Assembly: GCA_018882965.1 (NCBI GenBank)
Contig: VEQY01000007.1
Coordinates: 1-64,000 of the forward strand
Length of the DNA: 64,000 bases
From: Mycobacterium sp.
GTDB lineage: Bacteria > Actinomycetota > Actinomycetes > Mycobacteriales > Mycobacteriaceae
Reading direction: 5' to 3'
The notes under the pieces are model-generated. The model had not been told where the DNA came from. It made no database searches and saw only the letters and a list, made by a program, of their open reading frames with translations. Made by a program: the position numbers and the translations under genes. This document shows positions 1-6,727 of this stretch, one piece after another; positions within the stretch are counted from its first letter, which is position 1, and every line of letters starts with the position of its first letter.

Positions 1-776
1 CCCCCGAGTCCGCCGGCGCCGCCGGCGCCACCCACGGCGCCCGCGCCACCGTCGCCCCCGGTGCCGCCGGCACCGCCGGCACCGCCGGCACCGAGCAGAG
101 ACAATGAGCCGGCGGGGCCGCCGGTGCCGCCCGCGCCCCCGGGAGTTCCGGGATTGTCGCTGGCGCCGGGGATGCCAGCGCCGCCCGCGCCACCGGGCCC
201 TCCGGCGCCGAAGAACAGTCCGCCCCTACCGCCGGCGCCGCCGTTGCCACCGATCCGGCCGCTGCCGCCACTGCCGCCGTTTCCGAACCAACCCGCCGCT
301 CCGCCGTCGCCGCCGGCAAATCCTCCGCCGCCGTTGCCGAGGAGTCCGCCGTTGCCGCCGGTGCACGGACCTGAGGTGCATGCGCTGCCGGCCACGTACC
401 CGGTCCAGGAGTAGCCGTTACCTACGAGGAGACCAGCATTCGGGTGATCGGCCGTGCCATCCCCGAAGAAGATCCGGACGATCCCGCCCTGCTGCCGCGC
501 GGCGGCCGACTCACCGGTGGTGGGCGACACGGAGACAGTCGCGGCGCCACCCCGCGGCGCCGCACTGCGGGAGGTCGAATGCGACAGCGATCGAGCGGCG
601 CGCGGTTGGCCCGTCGCGCGTGCGGATGACGCCGAGGATGAGTTCGCCTTCCCGCTCGGTTCCGACGAGCGGGACGGCTCTGCGGAGGCCTCCGGCATCG
701 CCGCGATCGCCGCGCCGATCCCCATCAGGAAAGCGATCGTCGCCACCCAACCCGCATACCGGCCATGCTTCGCCAC
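1..776 (-). CDS. PGRS-like Gly/Ala-rich exported protein (C-terminus cut by window edge)
   Basis: Read on the minus strand from a GTG at 776, the frame opens with MAKHGRYAGWVATIAFLMG, a basic and hydrophobic stretch that looks like a signal peptide (cleavage near ASA-EP). A Ser/Ala/Arg-rich linker follows, then a short folded-looking segment with GNGYSWTGY and a CTSGPC pair. The rest is GGNGG/GGAGG repeats typical of PGRS domains. There is no PE domain, so this is a signal-peptide-led PGRS protein rather than a PE_PGRS. The protein runs off the window at base 1. No ribosome binding site precedes the GTG, but a -10-like TACTCT lies 7 nt upstream, which favours this start and a leaderless transcript. 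Likely surface-exposed; function unknown. Confidence 0.75.
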   Translation of the reverse strand, partial: MAKHGRYAGWVATIAFLMGIGAAIAAMPEASAEPSRSSEPSGKANSSSASSARATGQPRAARSLSHSTSRSAAPRGGAATVSVSPTTGESAAARQQGGIVRIFFGDGTADHPNAGLLVGNGYSWTGYVAGSACTSGPCTGGNGGLLGNGGGGFAGGDGGAAGWFGNGGSGGSGRIGGNGGAGGRGGLFFGAGGPGGAGGAGIPGASDNPGTPGGAGGTGGPAGSLSLLGAGGAGGAGGTGGDGGAGAVGGAGGAGGLG

Positions 777-783
777 TGAGGAG

Positions 784-813
784 AGAGTAGGTACCGTTCG
801 GTCGGCTTGACAA
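784..813 (-). promoter_or_regulatory. Leaderless promoter of the PGRS-like gene
   Basis: On the minus strand TTGTCA (813-808) and TACTCT (789-784) are separated by 18 nt. The -10 ends 7 nt before the GTG at 776, so transcription would begin at or next to the start codon. Confidence 0.45.
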
Positions 814-818
814 ACCCA

Positions 819-862
819 CTGCCCGCCCACTGCCCGCCCGCTGCCCGCTCTCTGCCCGCCAC
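819..862. repeat. Four 11-nt direct repeats (CTGCCCGC core)
   Basis: CTGCCCGC occurs at 819, 830, 841 and 852, exactly 11 nt apart, in the 123-bp gap between the divergent PGRS and EEP genes. The three bases between cores vary. Confidence 0.8.
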
Positions 863-899
863 CGCGCCCAACGCAGCGGCCTTGGTCAAGGATGGGGCG

Positions 900-1733
900 A
901 TGAGGATCATGACGTGGAACGTGCAGGGCCGGGTGGGGGAGTGGGAAGCCCGGCACGGCGCGTTGCGCTCGTGGATCGAACGGACCGCCCCTGACGTGCT
1001 CACTCTCCAGGAATCGTGGGTCGAGCCCGACGGAACCACCCAGGCCGCCCGTCTCGGTGAGGAGCTCGGTATGCACTCGGTGACGGCCGCGGACCTCGCC
1101 GGGTTTGATCGGTACCCCGAGGCCCAGTACTGGGTGGTCAACGCGGTACTGGCCCGCTGGCCGATCACGATCGAGCGGCTGTGCCCGTTGCCCGACGAGC
1201 GCGCGGAGCCGACCTGGCGCCATGTGCTGGTGACCCGGGTGCACCGGCCTGCCGATGAGGGTGGCCCGTTCGTGGCGGCCGGCACCCATCTCGAGCATGG
1301 ACTCGAACACTCAGCGCGGCGAAGCGTCCAGGTGGCGGCACTGATGAGCCACCTCGCCGAGACGCTCGGGGATGAGATCCAGCGACGAGAATCTCTGCCG
1401 GCGGTCCTCGCCGGGGACCTCAACTGCACTCCGGAATCCGACGAGTACCGATGCGCCACCGGCCTCTCCGCCGGAGCCGTCCCGAACTTCACCCTCGTCG
1501 ACGCGTGGACCGCCGCGGGCAACACCGAACCGGGACACACGTGGTCGGCTCGCAATCCGTTGGTTCCCCGTCATGCCATTCATCCTCACCGCCGACTCGA
1601 CTACGTGATGGTGTCCACGCCGCGACGAGCGGGTGCGGGACATGTGCGCCGATGCACCCTGGCGGGCACCGCGGCGGTCGATGACGTCTGGGCCAGCGAC
1701 CATTTCGCCGTGGTGGCCGAGGTGAAGATGTGA
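900..1733 (+). CDS. Endonuclease/exonuclease/phosphatase (EEP) family protein
   Basis: 277-aa protein with the EEP fold signature. It opens with MRIMTWNVQG (metal-binding Asn), followed by the TLQESW glutamate, AGTHLEHG, LAGDLNC (catalytic Asp/Asn) and a terminal SDHFAVVAEV with the catalytic His. No signal peptide is seen, so it is probably cytosolic. The reading frame is open further upstream to 807, but that part is low-complexity and covers 11-nt repeats. The ATG at 900 starts directly at the domain and has GGATGGGG just upstream. Its substrate (nucleic acid, phospholipid or other phosphodiester) cannot be read from sequence. The stop overlaps the next gene by 4 nt, so the two are probably co-translated. 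Confidence 0.85.
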   Translation: MRIMTWNVQGRVGEWEARHGALRSWIERTAPDVLTLQESWVEPDGTTQAARLGEELGMHSVTAADLAGFDRYPEAQYWVVNAVLARWPITIERLCPLPDERAEPTWRHVLVTRVHRPADEGGPFVAAGTHLEHGLEHSARRSVQVAALMSHLAETLGDEIQRRESLPAVLAGDLNCTPESDEYRCATGLSAGAVPNFTLVDAWTAAGNTEPGHTWSARNPLVPRHAIHPHRRLDYVMVSTPRRAGAGHVRRCTLAGTAAVDDVWASDHFAVVAEVKM

Positions 1734-2179
1734 CCGTCGAGGTCGCCAGGATCGTCGCCGCCGCTCAGGTGGCCGGCTCGGTGGGGATGTTCGGGGCGAT
1801 CTGGATCGTGCAGGTCGTGCACTACCCGCTGATGCGTTTCGTCTCCGGCCCGGCCTTCGCGCGTTTCGAGACCGCACACCGCCGGCGGATCTCGGTGGTG
1901 GTCGGTCCGCTGATGGCCGTCGAGGGCATCTGCGTTCTCGCCTTCCTGTTCGCTCCGCCGGCCGGTCTCGCGTGGTGGCTGCCGTGGGCGGGGGCCGGTG
2001 CCGAGGCGGTCGCGATCGGCACCACGGTGCTCGTCTCGGCTCCGCTGCACGAACGACTCAACGCGCGTTTCGATCAAGCGACTCTTGATCGGCTGATCGC
2101 CACGAATTGGATTCGAACGGCCGCCTGGACCAGCCGGGCAGCGCTGGCGATCGCGATGCTGGTGGCAGTACTGCGTTGA
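1730..2179 (+). CDS. Small four-helix membrane protein
   Basis: 149 aa starting at a GTG that overlaps the EEP stop (GTGA). Four hydrophobic segments are visible at about residues 8-30, 54-76, 80-103 and 127-148. A conserved-looking HYPLM follows helix 1. I cannot assign a function. The overlap with the EEP gene suggests a shared role or at least shared expression. Confidence 0.75.
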   Translation: MTVEVARIVAAAQVAGSVGMFGAIWIVQVVHYPLMRFVSGPAFARFETAHRRRISVVVGPLMAVEGICVLAFLFAPPAGLAWWLPWAGAGAEAVAIGTTVLVSAPLHERLNARFDQATLDRLIATNWIRTAAWTSRAALAIAMLVAVLR

Positions 2180-2227
2180 TCCCTCAGCTTGGCGGCGGGC
2201 CGGATCGGGCCAGTTGAAGGCCGAGGC

Positions 2228-2253
2228 CATCTGTCAGAGTCATCTGTCAGAGT
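2228..2253. repeat. Perfect 13-nt tandem duplication over a stop codon
   Basis: CATCTGTCAGAGT occurs twice in direct succession (2228-2240 and 2241-2253). The second copy contains the stop codon of the minus-strand dehydrogenase that ends at 2247. Confidence 0.9.
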
Positions 2254-3137
2254 CCGGCGTCGCGTCGGGCCAGGGTCGCAATCGCCGACCAGTCCAGATC
2301 CCCACCGCCGGCCGCAAGCAGGGCCAGAAACCGGTCACGCAGCAGGCTGGCGATCGGCAGCGGAACCTGAAGTTCCTCGGCGGCAGACAGGACAAGGCGA
2401 ATGTCCTTGATACCGAGTCGCGCGGCGAAACCGGCGGGCTCGAACTCTTCCCGCGCGATCAATCCGCCGTAGGTTTGATAGGCGGGCGCGCTGAAGAGGG
2501 TGGATGTGAGGATGTCGACATAGTCGCGCCGATCAACGCCGGCCTTGGATGCCAGTGCGACCGCCTCGCCGAGGGACTCGATGACCGTGGCGAGCAGGAA
2601 ATTGGCACTCAACTTCACGATGTTGCCGACTGCCGCGACCTCGGAGACCCGGAACGTGCGTTGCCCGAGGGTATCCAGCAACGGCAGCAGCGGTTCGACC
2701 GCTCTCGGTGGTCCCGCGGCGAGCACGAAGAGGGCGCCGGCGGCGACCGCCTCCGGGCGACCCAGCACCGTTGCGGTGACGAACTGCTGACCGGCTCCCT
2801 CGTGGGAGGTCGTGAGGCGCTGGGACAGCCCCGCGCTGATGGTGCTCGCAGATACGTGAGTGGCTCCGGCGCGCAAGTTGGCTAGTATCCCGCCGTCGCC
2901 GTAGACGACGGACTCCACGGCCGCGTCATCGGCCAGCATCGTGACCACCACATCCCCGGCGCAGGCCGCCGCCACGGTTCCGGCGACGGTGGCGCCACGC
3001 GCAGCGAGCGCCTCGGCCTTGGCCGAGGAGCGGTTGTATACCGTGACGTCGAATCCCGCCTGGAGCAACCGGGTCGCCATCGCCGAGCCCATATTGCCCA
3101 AGCCGATGAAGCCAACTGTCGGTGCTGTCGTTGTCAT
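2247..3137 (-). CDS. NAD(P)-dependent beta-hydroxyacid dehydrogenase (3-hydroxyisobutyrate dehydrogenase type)
   Basis: 296 aa. The N-terminal Rossmann motif GFIGLGNMGSAMA is followed by the NADP-type loop VYNRSSAKAEAL. The catalytic lysine is expected in NIVKLSANFLL near residue 172. An all-alpha C-terminal domain follows, with RDYVDILTSTLFSAP. These are the marks of the 6-phosphogluconate/3-hydroxyisobutyrate dehydrogenase family, which oxidises beta-hydroxy acids or reduces the semialdehyde. Length is normal (about 290). It stands alone, converging on the membrane protein at its 3' end. The true substrate cannot be told from sequence. Confidence 0.85.
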   Translation of the reverse strand: MTTTAPTVGFIGLGNMGSAMATRLLQAGFDVTVYNRSSAKAEALAARGATVAGTVAAACAGDVVVTMLADDAAVESVVYGDGGILANLRAGATHVSASTISAGLSQRLTTSHEGAGQQFVTATVLGRPEAVAAGALFVLAAGPPRAVEPLLPLLDTLGQRTFRVSEVAAVGNIVKLSANFLLATVIESLGEAVALASKAGVDRRDYVDILTSTLFSAPAYQTYGGLIAREEFEPAGFAARLGIKDIRLVLSAAEELQVPLPIASLLRDRFLALLAAGGGDLDWSAIATLARRDAGL

Positions 3138-3185
3138 GGGCGCTGCTCGCAGTGTGTCACAGCCGGACCGGGGCGACTTCCCGAT

Positions 3186-3932
3186 CTAACCGCCGGCCTC
3201 GATGACCGCGGCCATCTCCGCGGCCTGCGGGCCGCACACCGGTTGCAGGTCCACCGCGCCGCCGGCCAGCGTGTCGTCGATGCGGCGTTTGAGATCGCCG
3301 GATGCGACGTGCGCCTGCAGGTTGGCGCCCGGACATGAGGTCGTCGCGGTCACCTGCTGGTGGCTGGCCAGGGTGGAGGAGGTGATGCCGAACTCCTGGG
3401 TGGCCCAGGCGAACGCGAGGGCGGCCCCGTTGAGTTGGGCCTCGCTGATCGGTTCCTCGTCGAAGTTGCCTTCGCACACCACCAGGAAGTGGCCGGTGGT
3501 GTCGTAGTCGGTGGCGGTGTCACCGGCGATCGCGGTTCGGCGCAGTTCGAAGATGTTGCCGTCGCGGTCGACCCCGACGTGGTAGGCGATGTCGACCCAG
3601 CCCATGGTGTCCTGGTGATAGCGCTGGTGCTGGCGCAGCCGTTCGGTGATGTTGCTGTTGTCGCCGAGAACCACGGCGGTGTGGTGAATCGTCATCCGGG
3701 TGATGGTGTGCGGTCGCCCGCCGGGTCGCGGCGGGCGGGCCCGCCAGGCATCGCGGCACAGCAGAACTCCCGTCGCGGAGGCCGGGCTGGGCTGGGACGG
3801 TATCGCAGGCTCCGCCTGCGCGCCCGGCAGGGTGGCGTCCGCGCACCCGCCACCGAGAGCCACCGCGCCGGCCGCTCCTGCCAAGCCCAGGAGCCTCCGG
3901 CGGCTCAGGCCTCCCACTGCAGACTCCGTCAT
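3186..3932 (-). CDS. Tat-exported N-acetylmuramoyl-L-alanine amidase (PGRP/amidase_2 type)
   Basis: 248 aa starting at ATG 3932, preceded by GAGGGG. The N-terminus has SRRRLLGLAG, a twin-arginine signal, followed by GGGC, a possible lipobox. The catalytic domain carries MTIHHTAVV and DIAYHVGVDRDG early, and SHQQVTATTSCPG late. These supply the two His and one Cys zinc ligands typical of amidase_2/peptidoglycan recognition proteins. The family cleaves the lactyl amide bond between MurNAc and the stem peptide, so the protein is predicted to act in the cell wall. The frame extends upstream to 3980 but that part has no signal features. Confidence 0.85.
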   Translation of the reverse strand: MTESAVGGLSRRRLLGLAGAAGAVALGGGCADATLPGAQAEPAIPSQPSPASATGVLLCRDAWRARPPRPGGRPHTITRMTIHHTAVVLGDNSNITERLRQHQRYHQDTMGWVDIAYHVGVDRDGNIFELRRTAIAGDTATDYDTTGHFLVVCEGNFDEEPISEAQLNGAALAFAWATQEFGITSSTLASHQQVTATTSCPGANLQAHVASGDLKRRIDDTLAGGAVDLQPVCGPQAAEMAAVIEAGG

Positions 3933-4039
3933 ATGCCCCTCGCACCCGTGCTGATCACCACAAACACTTACCGACCGCACACCCGATCATCAAGTCCCCC
4001 GATGCCGGGCTTTCGGCGGTTACGGATCCAGCCTGGCGG

Positions 4040-4045
4040 TACGCT
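4040..4045 (+). promoter_or_regulatory. Leaderless -10 box TACGCT of the GAF-LuxR gene
   Basis: TACGCT ends 6 nt before the ATG at 4052, and there is no ribosome binding site. This is the geometry of a mycobacterial leaderless start. Confidence 0.45.
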
Positions 4046-4051
4046 TGTGCG

Positions 4052-5164
4052 ATGGGTCACACCGGCGAGGCTTCAGCAGGGTCCGCACAGGACCGACTGC
4101 GTGCCGTCCTGGCCGGGCTCAGGTCGATCGCCAACGTGGAGGACCCTCGTTGGCGGCCGCGCCTGGCCGACGCCCGCGCCATCGTCGAAGGCGCCTGGGC
4201 GGCGCTCGCCGACGTGCTTGATGACACCCCGCACGCCGGCGCGGTGCTGGAACTGCTGCGCCGGATGACCGTCGCCGACGACGTCCTGATGCGGGCCGCC
4301 GCAGCGCCCCGGCAATTGGGCAGGGCACTGGCCCGACTGGAGTCGGCGCCGGCGTCGGTTCCCGAACTGGTCAAACTCGGGCCGCAGTTGACGCGCGACC
4401 TCGGCTTCGATCGCGCGATCATCTCCCGCATCGTCAACGGCATGTGGATATCAGAAGCCGTCTACGTCACCGACGACCCGGAGTGGGCCGCGGAGATCAA
4501 CAGGGTTGGCCAAGAATCACCGCAGCGACTGGTCCCGGGTCTCTATGAGACCGAGATCGTGCGTCGCCGGGAGGCCATGATCGTCACCGACGTACAGCGT
4601 GACACCAATGTGCATCGACGAATCGCCGACGCGTCAAGGTCACAGTCCTACGTCGGTGCGCCGCTGATGTCGGGTAATAAGGTCGTCGGCCTGCTGCACG
4701 CGGACTGCTACCTGCAGGGCCGTGACCCCGACGGCGCGGACTGCGATTCCTTCGTCGCCTACGCCAAGGGTCTCCAAATGGCGCTGAGCAGGGCCCACCT
4801 GGCTGAGCAGCTTGACAGGGCCGGCTCGCAGCTGCGGCAGATCGCCAACGACTGCCAGAACGACTCAGCCACCGTCCACGAGTTCTCTTTCGGCCGCACC
4901 CAGTCCGCGGTCGGTCAGCCGGCATTCCCGCTTGCCACTCGGGCCACGACCCGGGGGATCGACTCGGTTCGTGCCGCGCTGACGGCCCGCGAGGTTCAGA
5001 TCCTGGAGCTGGTGGCCGAGGGCCTGGGGAACGGTGACATTGCTGCGCGCCTCGTCATCTCCGAGGGCACCGTGAAACAGCATGTGAAGCACGTTTTGCG
5101 CAAGCTCGGCGCGCGCAACCGAGTTGAGGCCGTCTCGCTGCTGTTCCAGTCGGACCGGGCCTGA
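4052..5164 (+). CDS. GAF-domain LuxR-type transcriptional regulator
   Basis: 370 aa. A helical N-terminal part is followed by a GAF-like sensory domain at about residues 109-250 (LVKLGPQLTRDLGFDRA to VGAPLMSGNKVVGLLHAD). A LuxR/FixJ helix-turn-helix lies at about 311-366, with LTAREVQILELVAEG, then SEGTVKQHVKHVLRKLGARN. No receiver domain is present, so the signal is probably a small ligand or redox input to the GAF domain. It sits immediately upstream of the SCP2-P450-mce operon in the same direction. The gap between them holds three dyads, two of the short CCCn-GGG kind that suit LuxR dimers. It is the obvious candidate regulator of that operon (inference). Confidence 0.85.
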   Translation: MGHTGEASAGSAQDRLRAVLAGLRSIANVEDPRWRPRLADARAIVEGAWAALADVLDDTPHAGAVLELLRRMTVADDVLMRAAAAPRQLGRALARLESAPASVPELVKLGPQLTRDLGFDRAIISRIVNGMWISEAVYVTDDPEWAAEINRVGQESPQRLVPGLYETEIVRRREAMIVTDVQRDTNVHRRIADASRSQSYVGAPLMSGNKVVGLLHADCYLQGRDPDGADCDSFVAYAKGLQMALSRAHLAEQLDRAGSQLRQIANDCQNDSATVHEFSFGRTQSAVGQPAFPLATRATTRGIDSVRAALTAREVQILELVAEGLGNGDIAARLVISEGTVKQHVKHVLRKLGARNRVEAVSLLFQSDRA

Positions 5165-5167
5165 AAA

Positions 5168-5185
5168 GTATCCCTGAAGGGATAC
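5168..5185. promoter_or_regulatory. Perfect inverted repeat GTATCCCT-GA-AGGGATAC
   Basis: Two 8-bp arms match perfectly around a 2-bp centre (5176/5177), just after the LuxR-type gene and before the SCP2-mce operon. Likely an operator. Confidence 0.6.
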
Positions 5186-5193
5186 GAATTACC

Positions 5194-5203
5194 CCCCTCG
5201 GGG
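5194..5203. promoter_or_regulatory. Second short dyad CCCC-TC-GGGG
   Basis: Its centre (5198/5199) lies 22 bp, about two helical turns, from the centre of the first dyad, and it has the same CCCn-nn-nGGG form. The flanking GGGGT-TCTG-ACCCC (5200-5213) could also pair. Confidence 0.4.
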
Positions 5204-5230
5204 TTCTGACCCCGCATCGCCTCCGGTGCT

Positions 5231-5258
5231 TGCATTGGTCACAGCTGTCACGAATGCA
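5231..5258. promoter_or_regulatory. 28-bp near-perfect palindrome before the SCP2-mce operon
   Basis: The outer arms TGCATT and AATGCA surround a central ACAGCTGT. Across the 14-bp half-sites only 2 positions fail to pair. It ends 15 bp before the first start codon of the operon, so a bound protein would block or position RNA polymerase. Confidence 0.55.
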
Positions 5259-5273
5259 CCGGGAGTGGGTCAG

Positions 5274-5675
5274 ATGGGATTTTTCAAGGACGCTGCCGAA
5301 CTGGACGAATACATCGGCGGGGTTTTCCGCGACGCCGGTCAGCATCCGGAATCGGGTCCGAAACTCAAAGCCGCCAACATCGTCATGCGGGTGCTCTACA
5401 ACGACCCCGACTGCGAGATGACGATGGTGTTTCGAGATGACTACCAGATCATCCCGGGACCGACCGAGATCAAGCCCGACGTCACCCTGTTGATGCGCGG
5501 GGACACCGCCGATCAGTTCTGGCGCGGCGAGTACAACCTCGCCCTGGGGCTGGCCAAGGGCCAAGTCAAGGCCAAGGGGCCGGTCAACAAGATCCTCAAA
5601 CTAGTGCCGCTCACCAAACCGCTGTTTCCCATGTATCGCGACAAAGTCGCCAAGAAGGATGCCGCGAGTGGGTGA
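5274..5675 (+). CDS. SCP2 sterol-carrier domain protein
   Basis: 133 aa starting MGFFKDAAELDEYIGG. The body has the SCP2 pattern: MTMVFRDDYQIIPG, a DVTLLMRGDTADQFWRGEYN strand-helix region, and a KAKGPVNKILKLVP segment. SCP2 domains bind hydrophobic ligands such as sterols and acyl-CoAs. ATG 5274 was chosen over upstream codons because GGGAGTGGG lies before it and the 28-bp palindrome would otherwise be coding. It is the first gene of the operon and is followed after 4 nt by the alcohol dehydrogenase. It may present a lipid substrate to the oxidoreductases that follow (inference). Confidence 0.8.
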   Translation: MGFFKDAAELDEYIGGVFRDAGQHPESGPKLKAANIVMRVLYNDPDCEMTMVFRDDYQIIPGPTEIKPDVTLLMRGDTADQFWRGEYNLALGLAKGQVKAKGPVNKILKLVPLTKPLFPMYRDKVAKKDAASG

Positions 5676-5679
5676 ACGC

Positions 5680-6726
5680 ATGCGGGCGGTCCTGCTTCGC
5701 GAACCGCATCGGGTCGAGGTCGCTGAGGTCCCCAAACCGGAAATCGGCAGTCCCACCGACGTCTTGGTCCGGGTCGAGCGGACAGCGATCTGCGGCACCG
5801 ACCTGCATCCGTATGAGGGCCGCCTTGAACTCGAGCCTGACATCATCCTCGGGCACGAATTCCTGGGCACGATCGAGGCCGTCGGGGAAGCGGTGGGTCA
5901 GTTCGCCGAGGGCGACCGCGTGGTCAGTTCTTGCGTGGTCAGCTGTGGAGCGTGCTACCAGTGTCGCCGTCACCAGCCCGGAAACTGTGCGGGGTCGCGG
6001 ATCTTCGGACTGGGACTGGCCCTGGGAGACCTCGATGGCGGGCAGGCCGAGTACGTCGTGATTCCCAATGCCGATCTGGCCGCTCGAAAGATCCCGGACA
6101 GCGGCACCGCCAACGACGACGACATCCTGTTCGCCGGTGACATCATGACCACCGGCTACGAATCGGTAGCCCGTGCCATGCGTCCGGGTGACACCGTCGC
6201 GGTGGTCGGGGCGGGCCCAGTCGGTCTGTGTGCGGCGATGGCCGCGCGAGTGCTGGGTGCTGCGCAGGTGATCGTGGTGGACAGGGTTGATGCGCGGCTT
6301 AAGGAGGCGCACACCCTCGGAGCCATCGCTGTCAACGCTGCCGAGAACGAACCCTCCGACGCCGTGCTCGATCTGACCGACTGGCGCGGCGCGGACGTCG
6401 TCGTCGATGCCGTCGGCCACGAGTCCGCGTTGGTGTCGGCGATCTCCCTGGTCCGCGCAGGGGGCATCCTGTCGATTCCCGGTGTGTACACCGATGACGC
6501 GATCACTTTGCCGTTCGGTGAGTTGTACCTCAAGGGTGTGAGCGTGCAGATGGGGGTCGCGCACATCACCGAATACATCGACGAGGTCATCGCCTTGTCC
6601 GCAGCGGGCAAGCTGAATCCGAGTTGCATCATCTCCCACCGTATGGGGCTGTCGGAGGCTGCCGAGGCGTATCACCTGTTCGCCGCTCACGAAGCTACCA
6701 AGGTCGTGCTGGACCCGGGAGCATGA
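5680..6726 (+). CDS. Zinc-dependent alcohol dehydrogenase (MDR family)
   Basis: 348 aa from ATG 5680; in-frame starts at 5659 and 5668 are possible. The catalytic zinc site is visible as CGTDLH and GHEFLG. The structural zinc cluster is SCGACYQCRRHQPGNC with four cysteines. The coenzyme fold is VAVVGAGPVGLCAAMA, followed by an acidic IVVDRVD, favouring NAD. It should oxidise a primary or secondary alcohol to the carbonyl compound. It sits between the SCP2 gene and the aldehyde dehydrogenase (gap 1 nt), so an alcohol-aldehyde-acid sequence is likely. Confidence 0.88.
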   Translation: MRAVLLREPHRVEVAEVPKPEIGSPTDVLVRVERTAICGTDLHPYEGRLELEPDIILGHEFLGTIEAVGEAVGQFAEGDRVVSSCVVSCGACYQCRRHQPGNCAGSRIFGLGLALGDLDGGQAEYVVIPNADLAARKIPDSGTANDDDILFAGDIMTTGYESVARAMRPGDTVAVVGAGPVGLCAAMAARVLGAAQVIVVDRVDARLKEAHTLGAIAVNAAENEPSDAVLDLTDWRGADVVVDAVGHESALVSAISLVRAGGILSIPGVYTDDAITLPFGELYLKGVSVQMGVAHITEYIDEVIALSAAGKLNPSCIISHRMGLSEAAEAYHLFAAHEATKVVLDPGA

Positions 6727-6727
6727 C

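Noticed and set aside
61..414. Plus-strand Pro-rich open frame (MPPAPPAPPAP...)
   Set aside because: It is the complement of the Gly/Ala PGRS repeat, whose minus-strand frame has a signal peptide and promoter.
807..812. TTGACA on the plus strand as a -35 box for the EEP gene
   Set aside because: No AT-containing -10 at 16-19 nt spacing; the CTGCCCGC array lies there. The minus-strand reading TTGTCA fits the PGRS gene better.
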